A DNA stretch of 64,000 nt, taken from assembly GCF_007990265.1 (NCBI RefSeq), contig NZ_BJWH01000004.1, positions 186,001-250,000 on the forward strand, given 5' to 3'. How positions within the stretch are numbered: position 1 is the first letter of the stretch; every line of letters starts with the position of its first letter. Below, piece by piece: positions 16,983 through 25,888 of this stretch. Origin of the DNA: Cellulomonas terrae (GTDB taxonomy: Bacteria; Actinomycetota; Actinomycetes; Actinomycetales; Cellulomonadaceae). The translations under genes were made by a program, and so were the position numbers. The notes under the pieces were generated by a model. It made no database searches. It saw nothing but the letters and a program-made list of their open reading frames with translations, and was not told the DNA's origin.

Positions 16983-18131
16983 ATGCGGGGCGTGACCGTC
17001 GACGCCCTGCAGGACCGCCAGCAGCTGGTCTCGGCGTCCCGGGTGGTCGTCAAGATCGGCTCGTCGTCGCTGACCGGGCCTGACGGTCGGCTCGCCCCGG
17101 AGCGGCTGAACGCGCTGGTCGACGTGCTCGCCGCGCGCCGGGCCGCCGGTGGGCAGGTGGTGCTGGTGTCCTCCGGAGCGATCGCGGCCGGCCTGGGCCC
17201 GCTCGGTCTGGCGGCCCGCCCGCGGGACCTGGCGACGCAGCAGGCGGCCGCGTCGGTGGGTCAGGGGCTGCTCGTCGCGCACTACACCGCCGCCTTCGCC
17301 CGGTACGGGCTGCAGGTCGGGCAGGTGCTGCTGACCGCCGACGACACCGTCCGTCGCGTGCACTACCGCAACGCGCACCGGGCGCTCACCCGGCTCCTCG
17401 ACCTCGGCATCGTGCCGGTCATCAACGAGAACGACGCCGTGGCCACCGACGAGATCCGGTTCGGGGACAACGACCGGCTCGCGGCACTGGTCTCGCACCT
17501 GGTGCACGCGGACGCGCTGCTGCTGCTCAGTGACGTCGACTCGCTCTACACCGGCCCACCGTCGCGCGACGGGTCCCGGCGCATCGCGTCCGTCGTCCAC
17601 GCCCAGGACCTCGAGGGGATCGACGTCGCGTCGCGGGGGAGTGCCGTCGGCACCGGCGGGATGGTGACCAAGCTCGAGTCGGTCGCGATCGCGACGCAGT
17701 CCGGGGTGCCCGTCGTCCTCACGTCCGCCGCGCAGGCGGCGCAGGCGCTCGACGGGCAGGACGTCGGCACCTGGTTCACCGCCACCGGTCGGCGCACCTC
17801 GATCCGCCGGCTGTGGCTCGCGCACGCCGCCAACACACGGGGGCGGCTGGTGCTCGACGCCGGTGCGGTCAGGGCCGTGCTCGAGCGCGGGACCTCGTTG
17901 CTGCCTGCCGGGGTGACCGGCGTCGAGGGCGCGTTCGAGGCGGGCGACCCCGTCGAGCTCGTGGGACCCGACGGCCACCTCGTGGCGCGCGGGCTGGTCT
18001 CCTACGACGCCGACGAGGTACCGCCGTTGCTGGGCCGCTCGACCTCCGAGCTGCGCGCGTCCCTGGGCCCCGGCTACGACCGCGAGCTGGTCCACCGCGA
18101 CGACCTGGTCCTGGTCCGCAGGCGCCGCTGA
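16983..18131 (+). CDS. proB: Glutamate 5-kinase
   Basis: First enzyme of proline synthesis: ATP-dependent phosphorylation of glutamate. A 382-residue form with an amino-acid-kinase domain (VVVKIGSSSLTGPDGRL, NENDAVATDEIRFGDND, VGTGGMVTKL) and a C-terminal PUA domain (about 290-378). Start is uncertain: ATG 16983 has no ribosome site, while GTG 16992 (VTVDALQ) sits behind a CAGAAT -10-like hexamer at a leaderless spacing. 48 bp after obgE. Its usual partner proA lies 1.85 kb downstream, with three other genes between. Confidence 0.94.
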   Translation: MRGVTVDALQDRQQLVSASRVVVKIGSSSLTGPDGRLAPERLNALVDVLAARRAAGGQVVLVSSGAIAAGLGPLGLAARPRDLATQQAAASVGQGLLVAHYTAAFARYGLQVGQVLLTADDTVRRVHYRNAHRALTRLLDLGIVPVINENDAVATDEIRFGDNDRLAALVSHLVHADALLLLSDVDSLYTGPPSRDGSRRIASVVHAQDLEGIDVASRGSAVGTGGMVTKLESVAIATQSGVPVVLTSAAQAAQALDGQDVGTWFTATGRRTSIRRLWLAHAANTRGRLVLDAGAVRAVLERGTSLLPAGVTGVEGAFEAGDPVELVGPDGHLVARGLVSYDADEVPPLLGRSTSELRASLGPGYDRELVHRDDLVLVRRRR

Positions 18132-18219
18132 CCACCCGCCACGGCGTCGTGGAGCGTGCGCCGAGGACGTCCGCGCCGGGGCGGGCCCATCCCGTGATGT
18201 GAGATGCCCGTCCCGATCG

Positions 18220-18248
18220 TTGACATTGCTCACGGCGCGGCCGACCCT
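18220..18248 (+). promoter_or_regulatory. Possible promoter upstream of the nitroreductase stub / AKR
   Basis: TTGACA (18220-18225, consensus -35), 17-bp spacer, GACCCT (18243-18248), a poor -10 but similar to the TACCCT boxes of rplU and proA. Confidence 0.35.
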
Positions 18249-18332
18249 CCTGCGCAGGTCACGAGCTCCGCCCAGCGGAGCGGCAGCCCGAGGGCGACCC
18301 AGCCCGTCCGACTCCAGCAGGGGGAACCCACC

Positions 18333-18482
18333 ATGTCCGTCGACGTCCTCCCGTCCGCAGTCGGGGCCCGCTACGGCGGCGCCGCGCCGGACACCGTCGC
18401 TGCGAGCGCGGTGATCGAGCTCCAGATCGCCCACCGCTCGGTCCGTCGAAGTGCGATGACCGACGCGAAGGAGCTCTCATGA
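18333..18482 (+). pseudogene. N-terminal remnant of a nitroreductase-family gene
   Basis: A 49-codon frame with a good ribosome site (AGGGGGA), ATG at 18333, and a stop overlapping the AKR start (ATGA). Its middle reads [13 protein letters not shown], the N-terminal FMN-phosphate-binding signature of nitroreductases (normally HRSVRRF/HRSVRAF and then about 200 more residues). After this the match stops and the frame runs into MTDAKELS. I read it as a truncated gene fused by deletion to the start region of the AKR; it may still be translated and serve as a leader for it. Confidence 0.5.
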
Positions 18483-19435
18483 CGCGCGCCCTGGGACCGC
18501 TGACGGTCTCCCCGGTCGGGCTCGGCGGCATGTCGTTGACCGGCGCGTACGGCACTGCCGACCGCGACGAGTCCGTCGCCACCGTGCGGCGCGCACTCGA
18601 CCTGGGCGTCACGTTCTTCGACACCGCCGACGTGTACGCGGACGGCGAGAACGAGCGCCTGCTCGGGCCTCTGCTGGCGCCGCACCGCGAGTCCGTCGTG
18701 CTCGCCACCAAGGTCGGCCTCGGGGTGCGGGGGCGGCAGGTCGACGGGCGGCCCGCGCACGTGCACCGAGCAATCGACGCGAGCCTCTCGCGCCTCGGCT
18801 GGGACCACGTCGACCTGTACTACCTGCACCGGGTGGACCCGCTGGTGCCGATCGAGGAGACCGTCGGCGCGCTCGCGGAGGTCGTGGCCGCGGGCAAGGC
18901 CCGGCACGTCGGCCTGTCCGAGGCGTCCGCGGCGACGATCCGGCGGGCCCACGCGGTCCACCCGCTCGCGGCCGTGCAGAGCGAGTACTCGCTGTTCCAC
19001 CGCGGGGTCGAGGACGAGGTCCTGCCTACCCTGCGCGAGCTCGGCATCGGCTTCGTGCCGTTCTCGCCGCTCGGCCGGGGCATCCTCAGCGGCACGGTGA
19101 CGTCCACCGCGTTCGACCCGGGCGACACCCGTGCCCGGCACGAGCGCTATCAGGGTGACGCGTTCGCCGCGAACGTCCGGCTCGCGGCGCGCCTGCGCAC
19201 CCTCGCCGACTCCCGCGGGGTGCCCGCGGCGCGGCTCGCCCTGGCGTGGGTGCTGGCTCAGGGCGACGACGTCGTCCCGATCCCCGGCACCCGGCATGCG
19301 GCCCACCTCGCCTCCAACGTCGAGGCGGCCGACCTCGTCCTCGACGCCGCCGACCTGGCCGCGATCACCGACGCCGTGCCGGCCGACGCCGTCGTCGGGG
19401 TACGGCACCCGCAGCCGCACCTGCTCGACGGCTGA
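18479..19435 (+). CDS. Aldo/keto reductase
   Basis: A 318-residue NADPH-dependent oxidoreductase with the (beta/alpha)8 AKR fold. The catalytic tetrad is complete: Asp48 and Tyr53 ([14 protein letters not shown]), Lys78 (ATKVG) and His117 (YYLHRVD). The C-terminal [18 protein letters not shown] is the cofactor-binding segment of IolS/YajO-like members. AAGGAG lies just upstream of ATG 18479, which overlaps the stop of the nitroreductase stub. Substrate unknown. Confidence 0.9.
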   Translation: MTRALGPLTVSPVGLGGMSLTGAYGTADRDESVATVRRALDLGVTFFDTADVYADGENERLLGPLLAPHRESVVLATKVGLGVRGRQVDGRPAHVHRAIDASLSRLGWDHVDLYYLHRVDPLVPIEETVGALAEVVAAGKARHVGLSEASAATIRRAHAVHPLAAVQSEYSLFHRGVEDEVLPTLRELGIGFVPFSPLGRGILSGTVTSTAFDPGDTRARHERYQGDAFAANVRLAARLRTLADSRGVPAARLALAWVLAQGDDVVPIPGTRHAAHLASNVEAADLVLDAADLAAITDAVPADAVVGVRHPQPHLLDG

Positions 19436-19462
19436 CCGACCCTCACCACGAAGGAGCCCACC

Positions 19463-19876
19463 ATGACCGACACCACCGCCCGGCCCGGCGCCCCGGCCGA
19501 GCACCTCAGCCTCGACGAGGCCGCTGCGCTGGCGCCCGTGGTGACGCCCGCGGAGGCCGCCGAGCGCGTGGCACGCGGCGCGTTCCTCGTCGACGTGCGC
19601 AGCGAGGTCGGCCGGTCCCGCGCCGGCTCGATCCCGGGCGCGACCGTCGCCGACCGGTACGCGATCGACGACGAGTTCGACCTCACGGCCGCCACCCGGC
19701 ACACCCCCGTCGTCTCGCTGGACACGCCCATCGTCGTCGTCTGCGGCTCGGTCCGCGGTTCCGGCCCGGTCGCGGCGGAGCTCCGCGCGAAGGGGTTCAC
19801 CGACGTGGTGCACGTCGAGGGCGGCTTCCCGGCCTGGAAGGACGCCGGGCTGCCCACGACGGCACCCGTCGACTGA
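19463..19876 (+). CDS. Rhodanese-like domain protein
   Basis: A 137-residue single-domain rhodanese, a sulfur carrier or sulfurtransferase. VTPAEAAERVARGAFLVDVRS starts the domain; the catalytic Cys94 is in the loop CGSVRGSG, and FPAWKDAGLP is the C-terminal signature. The loop differs from the common CxxGxR form, so donor and acceptor are unclear. 27 bp after the AKR with AAGGAG, likely the same transcript. Confidence 0.85.
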   Translation: MTDTTARPGAPAEHLSLDEAAALAPVVTPAEAAERVARGAFLVDVRSEVGRSRAGSIPGATVADRYAIDDEFDLTAATRHTPVVSLDTPIVVVCGSVRGSGPVAAELRAKGFTDVVHVEGGFPAWKDAGLPTTAPVD

Positions 19877-19966
19877 GCCGACCCACCGTCTCCCACGACG
19901 ACCGGCGCTCGGGCCAGGAGATGTTCCGGCTCCCGGCGGGCGCCGGAGGGCCACCGGCGGCGGGAC

Positions 19967-19978
19967 TACCCTGGTGCG
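19967..19978 (+). promoter_or_regulatory. Likely leaderless promoter of proA
   Basis: TACCCT (19967-19972) is six bases before the ATG at 19979 and there is no ribosome site in between. This predicts transcription starting at or near the start codon, independent of proB. Confidence 0.45.
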
Positions 19979-21286
19979 ATGACGACGTCGCTCGACCAGC
20001 AGGTGCAGACGACAGCCGAGACGGACGTGACGGCGCAGGTCCGCGCGGTCGCGGAGCGGGCCAAGACCGCCTCCCGCCGGCTCGCCACCGCGACCCGCGC
20101 CACCAAGGACGCCGCACTGCGCGCGATGGCGGACGCGCTCGTCGCGGCCACGCCCGAGATCGTCGCGGCGAACGCGGTGGACCTGGAGCGCGGCCGCGTC
20201 AACGGCACGTCCGCGGGACTGCTGGACCGGCTCGCGCTGACGCCCGAGCGCATCGCGGCCATCGCGGACGCGTTGCGGGAGCTGGCCGCGCTGCCGGACC
20301 CGGTGGGGGAGGTCGTGCGCGGCCAGACGCTGCCGAACGGTCTGCGGATGCGCCAGGTGCGGGTGCCGATGGGCGTGGTCGGCATGATCTACGAGGCCCG
20401 GCCGAACGTGACCGTCGACGCTGCGGGGCTGGCGCTCAAGAGCGGCAACGCGGTCATCCTGCGCGGTGGCTCGGCCGCGGCGGCGAGCAACGAGGTCATC
20501 GTCGACGTGCTGTCGCAGGCTCTCGTCGCGCAGCGCCTGCCCGGCGCCCTGGTCCAGTCCATCGACGCGTGGGGCCGTGAGGGTGCCGTGGCGCTCATGC
20601 ACGCCCGCGGTCTGGTGGACGTCCTCGTCCCGCGCGGTGGGGCCGACCTCATCCGGACGGTCGTGCGGGAGTCGACGGTGCCGGTCGTGGAGACGGGCGT
20701 CGGCAACGTGCACGTCTACGTCGACGAGACCGCCGACCTCGCCGTCGCCATCCCGATCCTGCTGAACTCCAAGACGCAGCGCGTGGGCGTCTGCAACGCC
20801 GCGGAGACCCTCCTCGTGCACCAGGCGGTCGCCGACGAGTTCCTGCCGGTCGCCCTGGCGATGCTCGCCGACGCGGGCGTGACGATCCACGGCGACGAGG
20901 CGACCCTCGCGCTGGCGCCGGACGAGGTCGCCTGCGTCCCGGCGACGGAGGAGGACTGGGCGACCGAGTACCTCTCGCTCGACCTCGCGGTGCGGGTCGT
21001 GGACTCGCTCGACGAGGCCCTGGAGCACATCCGTGAGTGGAGCTCCGGGCACACCGAGGCGATCGTCACACGGGACCTCGCGGCGTCCGAACGGTTCGTC
21101 GCCGAGGTGGACTCCGCCGCGGTCATGGTGAACGCGTCGACCCGGTTCACCGACGGCGGCCAGCTGGGCCTGGGGGCCGAGATCGGGATCTCCACGCAGA
21201 AGCTGCACGCGCGGGGGCCGATGGGCCTCGGGGAGCTCACCACCACGAAGTGGATCGTGCACGGCGACGGGCACGTCCGACCCTGA
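19979..21286 (+). CDS. proA: Glutamate-5-semialdehyde dehydrogenase
   Basis: Second enzyme of proline synthesis: NADPH-dependent reduction of glutamyl 5-phosphate. A 435-residue ALDH-superfamily enzyme with catalytic Cys272 in [13 protein letters not shown] and the ProA signatures [10 protein letters not shown] and [12 protein letters not shown] 19979 follows a probable leaderless promoter. It is normally next to proB; here an AKR, a rhodanese and a broken nitroreductase lie between them. Confidence 0.97.
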   Translation: MTTSLDQQVQTTAETDVTAQVRAVAERAKTASRRLATATRATKDAALRAMADALVAATPEIVAANAVDLERGRVNGTSAGLLDRLALTPERIAAIADALRELAALPDPVGEVVRGQTLPNGLRMRQVRVPMGVVGMIYEARPNVTVDAAGLALKSGNAVILRGGSAAAASNEVIVDVLSQALVAQRLPGALVQSIDAWGREGAVALMHARGLVDVLVPRGGADLIRTVVRESTVPVVETGVGNVHVYVDETADLAVAIPILLNSKTQRVGVCNAAETLLVHQAVADEFLPVALAMLADAGVTIHGDEATLALAPDEVACVPATEEDWATEYLSLDLAVRVVDSLDEALEHIREWSSGHTEAIVTRDLAASERFVAEVDSAAVMVNASTRFTDGGQLGLGAEIGISTQKLHARGPMGLGELTTTKWIVHGDGHVRP

Positions 21287-21342
21287 TCGCACAGCCGGTC
21301 GTGCGACACTGAGGGCTTCTCGCCCCACCTTGGAGGATTGAC

Positions 21343-21495
21343 GTGCATGCTGCCCTGATCGCCGCTGCTGAGGCCGCCGAGCACACCAACGAGCTGCCGT
21401 TCCCGCCCGTCGTGTTCGGCATCGGCGCGTTCGTCGGTCTCGTCGCCATGCTGCTCATCACGTTCGCCTTCCGGAGCGTCGGGACGCGCCACTGA
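21343..21495 (+). CDS. Small single-pass membrane protein (50 aa)
   Basis: GTG at 21343 with a strong GGAGG seven bases upstream; 50 codons and TGA at 21493. An N-terminal Ala/Glu/His segment ([20 protein letters not shown]) is followed by one hydrophobic span, about residues 24-43 ([20 protein letters not shown]), and a short RSVGTRH tail. It lies between proA and nadD. I know similar small proteins at this place in Cellulomonas-type genomes but no function. Confidence 0.75.
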   Translation: MHAALIAAAEAAEHTNELPFPPVVFGIGAFVGLVAMLLITFAFRSVGTRH

Positions 21496-21521
21496 CCGAC
21501 GGACCGGAAGGCACCGAACCG

Positions 21522-22127
21522 ATGACCGATCGGCCGCGCAGGACGCGTCTGGGTGTGATGGGCGGCACGTTCGACCCCGTTCACCACGGTCACCTGGTCG
21601 CCGCGAGCGAGGTCGCCGCGCGGTTCGACCTCGACGAGGTCGTCTTCGTCCCCACCGGCCAGCCGACGTTCAAGCTGGACCAGGACGTCACGGCAGCCGA
21701 GCACCGCTACCTGATGACGGTCATCGCGACCGCGTCGAACCCGCGGTTCACGGTGAGCCGCGTCGACGTGGACCGGGCGGGTGTGACATACACCGTGGAT
21801 ACCCTCCGCGACCTCAAGACCGCACGCCCCGACGCCGAACTCTTCTTCATCACAGGTGCGGACGCCATCGCACAGATCCTGACGTGGAAGGATGCCGACG
21901 AGCTCTTCTCGATGGCGCAGTTCGTGGCGGTCACCCGTCCCGGGCACGCACTGTCGGTCGACGGGCTCCCCGGTGATCGTGTGCACGTCCTGGAGGTCCC
22001 TGCCCTGGCGATCTCCTCGACCGACGTCCGCGCACGTGCACGCGCCGGGCAGCCAGTCTGGTACCTCGTCCCTGACGGGGTCGTCCAGTACATCGCCAAG
22101 CACAGGTTGTATCGAGGTCAGTCATGA
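21522..22127 (+). CDS. nadD: Nicotinate-mononucleotide adenylyltransferase
   Basis: A 201-residue enzyme that makes deamido-NAD from NaMN and ATP. The nucleotidyltransferase motifs are [12 protein letters not shown] (residues about 14-25, HxGH) and [11 protein letters not shown] near the C-terminus. Ribosome site GGAAGG. The stop overlaps the next ATG (ATGA at 22124). nadD-(hypothetical)-rsfS-phosphatase is a conserved actinobacterial order. Confidence 0.96.
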   Translation: MTDRPRRTRLGVMGGTFDPVHHGHLVAASEVAARFDLDEVVFVPTGQPTFKLDQDVTAAEHRYLMTVIATASNPRFTVSRVDVDRAGVTYTVDTLRDLKTARPDAELFFITGADAIAQILTWKDADELFSMAQFVAVTRPGHALSVDGLPGDRVHVLEVPALAISSTDVRARARAGQPVWYLVPDGVVQYIAKHRLYRGQS

Positions 22128-23449
22128 GTGAACCGGGAGAGCGGCGCCGTCGTCGCGAGCTCCACCGCAACCCTGAGACGGGTGACGTCCAGGGCGCCGC
22201 ACCCGACCCCGGGTCCGCGGCACCGCAGGGCACCCCTGCCCGACCGGACGCCCCGGTCTCCCGTCGGGCCATGCGCGGGCCGAGCGGCCCCGAGGACACC
22301 CCGCCCCGCGGGATCGCCGCCGAGACCAGCCGCTCGCGCAGGTCCATCCGCGACACGTCGCTCGACCCGACAAGCTCGCGCCCCGCACCGGCGGGCACCG
22401 GAACCCCAGCCTGGTCGACGCAGCCGCCGGCCGCCGCCGCGCCCAGCCGCCCGGCCGCCCCGGCGCCCGGCCGCCCGGCCGCCCCGGCGCCCGGCCGCCC
22501 GGCCTCCCCACCGCCCCCGCCCCGCCAGCCGCCCTCGAGCACCGCTCCTGCCATCTCGCGCCCGCCGGCGGCGTCGCGTCCGGCTCCGACGCCTCCCGTG
22601 ACGTCCCGCCCCGCAGCACCCGCCCCGAGCAGCCCTCCCGCGACCTCGCGTCCGGCGCCGTCCTCGGGCGCCCCCGGGCAGTGGGGTCAGCGCAGCCCCG
22701 AACCGGCCGGCCCCGCCGCACCGGGCGCGGGCTGGTCGCCGTCGCCGCCGTCGCGCACGCCGAACCCTCCGCAGACCGGCTCCGCCACGCCGCCCGTCCG
22801 GCGCGAGAGCCCCAGCTGGACCGGCGCCGGTGCGGCAGCCGGGACCGCGGGGTCGTGGGGGACGCAGCCGTCCGCGCCGCAGGCCCCCGCACCGCAGCAG
22901 GCGCCGTGGCAGGCCGCCCAGGCCCCTGCCCCCACCGCCCAGCCCGCTCCGTGGCAGGCGGCACCGTCGGCCGCGCGCGCACCGGGGGCTCCCGCGACGA
23001 GCCGTCCCACCCCGCAGCCCACCGGCCAGCCCGGCTGGTCCGGGGCGCAGGCTCCGGCCGAGACCGCACCGGAAGCCGCACCCGCACCCGCCGCCTGGGC
23101 GCCCACCGGCCTGTCGTCCTCGGGCACCGTGCCTGCCCCGCGCGCCGGGGGAGAGCCCGCCGCACCGGTGTTCGCCGCCGGGCCGGCCGGCCGGCCCGAC
23201 CACGTCGGCTTCGGCGTCGGCCGCGACGACGATGACGACTACGACGACGATGACGACGACGACTACGACGAGCGCCCTCGCCACCCGTACACCTGGCTGC
23301 ACCTGATCGTGCTGGCCCTCGTCGCGTTCGTGCTCGGCTTCCTCATCGTGCTGCTGCTCAGCAACAACTCGGAGGAGCAGCCCGCCTCCTCGGCGGCGGC
23401 GCCCTCGACCGTCCACGTCATGGCCGGCCTGCCGGCCGGACCTGCCTGA
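22124..23449 (+). CDS. Pro/Ala-rich protein with one C-terminal membrane helix
   Basis: A 441-residue protein of unknown function translationally coupled to nadD. Residues 1 to about 360 are disordered: Arg-rich start ([15 protein letters not shown]), then Pro/Ala/Gly/Ser repeats including tandem PAAPAPGR units. An Asp/Tyr run follows (about 365-382, mostly D), then one membrane helix (about 391-412) and a 29-residue tail. It therefore looks like a cytoplasmic disordered arm on a membrane anchor. Base composition is extreme, so many false frames overlap it on both strands. Confidence 0.75.
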   Translation: MSEPGERRRRRELHRNPETGDVQGAAPDPGSAAPQGTPARPDAPVSRRAMRGPSGPEDTPPRGIAAETSRSRRSIRDTSLDPTSSRPAPAGTGTPAWSTQPPAAAAPSRPAAPAPGRPAAPAPGRPASPPPPPRQPPSSTAPAISRPPAASRPAPTPPVTSRPAAPAPSSPPATSRPAPSSGAPGQWGQRSPEPAGPAAPGAGWSPSPPSRTPNPPQTGSATPPVRRESPSWTGAGAAAGTAGSWGTQPSAPQAPAPQQAPWQAAQAPAPTAQPAPWQAAPSAARAPGAPATSRPTPQPTGQPGWSGAQAPAETAPEAAPAPAAWAPTGLSSSGTVPAPRAGGEPAAPVFAAGPAGRPDHVGFGVGRDDDDDYDDDDDDDYDERPRHPYTWLHLIVLALVAFVLGFLIVLLLSNNSEEQPASSAAAPSTVHVMAGLPAGPA

Positions 23450-23477
23450 CCTGCCTGACCCCGAACCAAGGAGACCT

Positions 23478-23867
23478 GTGGCTGCGACCGAACGAGCGAT
23501 CGAGCTGGCCGTGGCGGCCGCTCGTGCCGCCTCCGACATCAAGGCGGAGGAGATCATCGCTCTCGACGTCAGTGAGCAGCTCGTCCTCACCGACGTCTTC
23601 CTCATCGCCTCCGGCACGAACGAGCGGCAGGTCGGCGCCATCGTCGACGCCGTCGAGGAGGCCCTCTTCAAGCTCGGTGCCAAGCCCATCCGTCGCGAGG
23701 GCAAGAGTGCGGGTCGCTGGGTCCTCGTGGACTTCGGCGACGTCGTCGTGCACGTGCAGCACGCGGAGGACCGGGTGTACTACGCCCTCGAGCGGCTGTG
23801 GAAGGACTGCCCTGTGATCGAGCTCCCCGCTGACGCGCGGGGGACCGACGAGGGCGCTGACGCGTGA
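23478..23867 (+). CDS. rsfS: Ribosomal silencing factor RsfS
   Basis: A 129-residue DUF143/Iojap protein that binds L14 and blocks subunit joining in starvation. The motifs ALDVSEQLVLTDVFLIASGTNERQ and WVLVDFGDVVVHVQH are typical. GTG start after AAGGAG; its stop overlaps the GTG of the phosphatase gene (GTGA). Conserved partner of nadD. Confidence 0.96.
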   Translation: MAATERAIELAVAAARAASDIKAEEIIALDVSEQLVLTDVFLIASGTNERQVGAIVDAVEEALFKLGAKPIRREGKSAGRWVLVDFGDVVVHVQHAEDRVYYALERLWKDCPVIELPADARGTDEGADA

Positions 23868-24562
23868 CGGCAGGGCGTCTGCTCCTGGTCCGGCACGGCC
23901 GGACCGCGTACAACTCCGAGGCGCGTCTGCAGGGCCAGGTCGACATCCCGCTCGACGCGGTCGGTCGCTGGCAGGCACGCACCGCCGCCGCTCGGCTGCT
24001 GACACGGCACGAGCCGACGGCGATCGTCGTGTCCGACCTCAGCCGCGCGCACGAGACGGCCAGCTTCCTGGCGCGGGCCGCCGGCCTCGACCTCGCGGTG
24101 GACGCTCGCCTGCGCGAGCGGGCGTTCGGCCTGTGGGAGGGCCTCACCGGGGACGACCTGCGCCGGGACTGGGCCGACCAGTTCGCCGTCTGGCGCGCGG
24201 GCGGGCAGCCCGAGGGCGTCGGTGCGGAGACCCGCGCAGAGGTCGCGCAGCGCGTCCGGGAGGGCATCCTGGAGCACGCGTCCGCGCTCGGCCCGGACGA
24301 CACCCTCGTGGTCGTCTCGCACGGCTCCGCGATCAGCTGCGCGGTCGGCGACCTGCTCGGCATGCCCACCGACTGGCACGGGTTCGCCGGCATGCTCAAC
24401 GCCCACTGGACCGAGCTCGTCGCCACCCGCGGCGACTTCTCCCCGGCCTGGCGCATGGTCGGGTACAACCTCGGGCCGACCGACGCGTCGACGGACTGGA
24501 ACGCCGGGCCTGACACCACCCGCGACTCCGACGCCGCCGCCGAGACGCGGGACCCCGATTAG
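23864..24562 (+). CDS. Histidine phosphatase (GpgP-like position)
   Basis: A 232-residue phosphoglycerate-mutase-superfamily phosphatase. Catalytic His11 is in LVRHGRTAYN; RERAFGLWEG carries the acid, and the second His is in VVVSHGSAIS. In Mycobacterium tuberculosis the gene in this same place (after nadD and rsfS) is gpgP, glucosyl-3-phosphoglycerate phosphatase, so that activity is a reasonable guess from synteny. The last 25 residues are low complexity. GTG start is coupled to rsfS. Confidence 0.85.
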   Translation: MTAGRLLLVRHGRTAYNSEARLQGQVDIPLDAVGRWQARTAAARLLTRHEPTAIVVSDLSRAHETASFLARAAGLDLAVDARLRERAFGLWEGLTGDDLRRDWADQFAVWRAGGQPEGVGAETRAEVAQRVREGILEHASALGPDDTLVVVSHGSAISCAVGDLLGMPTDWHGFAGMLNAHWTELVATRGDFSPAWRMVGYNLGPTDASTDWNAGPDTTRDSDAAAETRDPD

Positions 24563-24633
24563 CGTTTGGGCCCGGATCCGATCTAGACTCTCCGAGCGCC
24601 TACGGGCGTAGGTGGTTCCCTCCGGGGGGCCGC

Positions 24634-24710
<77 letters not shown>

Positions 24711-24722
24711 AGCAGTAGATCA

Positions 24723-24754
24723 GAGGCCGTTTCTCCCCTCGGAGAGGCGGCCTC
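24723..24754 (+). terminator. Terminator of tRNA-Ala
   Basis: Hairpin GAGGCCG-tt-TCTCC / GGAGA-gg-CGGCCTC with a short CCTC loop, 17 bp after the tRNA. It is GC-rich and has no T tail. Confidence 0.6.
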
Positions 24755-25058
24755 GTGATCATGGTGGACATGTGTCTCCCACTCGGCACGACGCCGTGGC
24801 GAGGGTGCTCGTCCTTCCCGGGCCTGGACATCGGGAAGGTGAGACCGATGCGATGAGCGGACGCCGAGGCTGGAGGGCGCGACCGTCCCTCTAGGTCCGG
24901 TCACGCGCGATCTGGGCGTCCGCCGTCGGGGAGGGTGCGGTCGCCGTGCGCCTCGTGTACGAGCACCTCGTCGCCGCTGGCCGACGATGAGGGCTGGACC
25001 CCCGGGTCCGGACAGAGCGTTCCCGAGGGAACGTCTGCGCCGCTCTCGCGCCAGGCGG

Positions 25059-25074
25059 CCCTCAGCTCCACCGA
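25059..25074 (+). repeat. att-like repeat, copy 2
   Basis: An exact 16-bp copy of the tRNA-Ala 3' end region at 24695-24710, 364 bp away. Like copy 1 it is followed, after 8 bases, by (A/G)TCAGAGGCCG. Confidence 0.65.
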
Positions 25075-25078
25075 CGAT

Positions 25079-25132
25079 GCTGGTCAGAGGCCGCGCCGGG
25101 ATCCTGAACCAGGGAAGCCTGACGTGGCTATC
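25079..25132 (+). repeat. Imperfect ~53-bp direct repeat, left copy
   Basis: Begins GCTGGTCAGAGGCC and ends GCCTGACGTGGCTATC. It matches 27708-27760 over its whole length at roughly 80-85 percent by eye, with one indel. The pair brackets the TetR/ABC-2 operon. Confidence 0.7.
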
Positions 25133-25243
25133 ACCCATGTGTCGGACACGTGTTGGTCCGGGCACGGCCTCAGGCGGGCCGATCTCGGCCCTCCTCGCGC
25201 GTGTGGCGCCCGAGGTGTGCCGACGAGAGTCCTCGCGGAAACC

Positions 25244-25840
25244 TCAGGGCGCGAGACCCCGAACGAGGAGGTCTACTGCGTCGTCGAGGTGCGCGGGACT
25301 CAGGTCGCCGCTCGCATCGGGCGGCTGGAGCGCCAGAGCGAAGAGCAGGGCGAGGATGATGCTGGCAGCTCGGTGCGGATCGAGGTCGGCGCGCAGCCGT
25401 CCCAGCTGCTGCTCGGACGCGAGGTACTCGGCGAGGCGTTCGGGTGGACCGCCGTGACCTGCGCCCAGGGGTCCGGCCTGCATGGTCGCGCGGGCCGAGG
25501 CGAGCTCCGGGTCGGTCATGATCGCGAGCTCGAGCGGGACGATGTCCGCGCGCAGCTGCGCGAGCCGGCGCAGGGCGGACGAGAGGTTCTCGGCCACGGT
25601 GCTGGTGCCTGCCAGGGCCGGCAGCGCATCGAACTGGACGAGCATCTCCTCGTGCGGGCCGAGGGCGGCGGCGAAGAACATCGTCGTCTTGTCGGGGAAG
25701 TGTCGGTAGATGGTTCCCTCGGTGACGCCGGCGGCGTGCGCGATGGCCCGGGTGGTGGCGCGGCTGTACCCGACCTCTCGCACGACGTCCCGCGTCGCGG
25801 CGATCAACCGCTCACGGGTCACCCTGCCTCGCTCGCTCAT
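25244..25840 (-). CDS. TetR-family regulator of the ABC-2 operon
   Basis: A 198-residue regulator with an N-terminal HTH (RERLIAATRDVVREVGYSRA, then GVTEGTIYRHFPDK) and a variable ligand domain. Third gene of a minus-strand operon, 48 bp after the permease. The palindrome at 27647-27664 upstream of the first gene is its likely operator. Such trios usually respond to a drug or peptide pumped by the transporter; the ligand is unknown. The segment is probably acquired. Confidence 0.85.
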   Translation of the reverse strand: MSERGRVTRERLIAATRDVVREVGYSRATTRAIAHAAGVTEGTIYRHFPDKTTMFFAAALGPHEEMLVQFDALPALAGTSTVAENLSSALRRLAQLRADIVPLELAIMTDPELASARATMQAGPLGAGHGGPPERLAEYLASEQQLGRLRADLDPHRAASIILALLFALALQPPDASGDLSPAHLDDAVDLLVRGLAP

Positions 25841-25888
25841 CGCGCGCCTCTCCGTGCGTTCGGGGACCGTGGTGACGGTGCGGTCCGG

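Larger units (their letters stand above)
24755..25243. other. 489-bp gene-free segment with att-like and repeat sequences
   Basis: No supported gene. The stretch holds the second copy of the tRNA 3' end (25059-25074) and one of two ~53-bp direct repeats (25079-25132). A frame ending near 24988 (about EGAVAVRLVYEHLVAAGRR) looks protein-like for 20 codons and could be a relic. It reads as scar tissue of past integration beside tRNA-Ala. Confidence 0.45.

Noticed and set aside
22122..23704. Several long frames on both strands over the Pro/Ala-rich gene
   Set aside because: The region is extremely GC-rich and repetitive, so all frames stay open. Only the frame coupled to nadD has a sensible start, an acidic stretch and a membrane helix.
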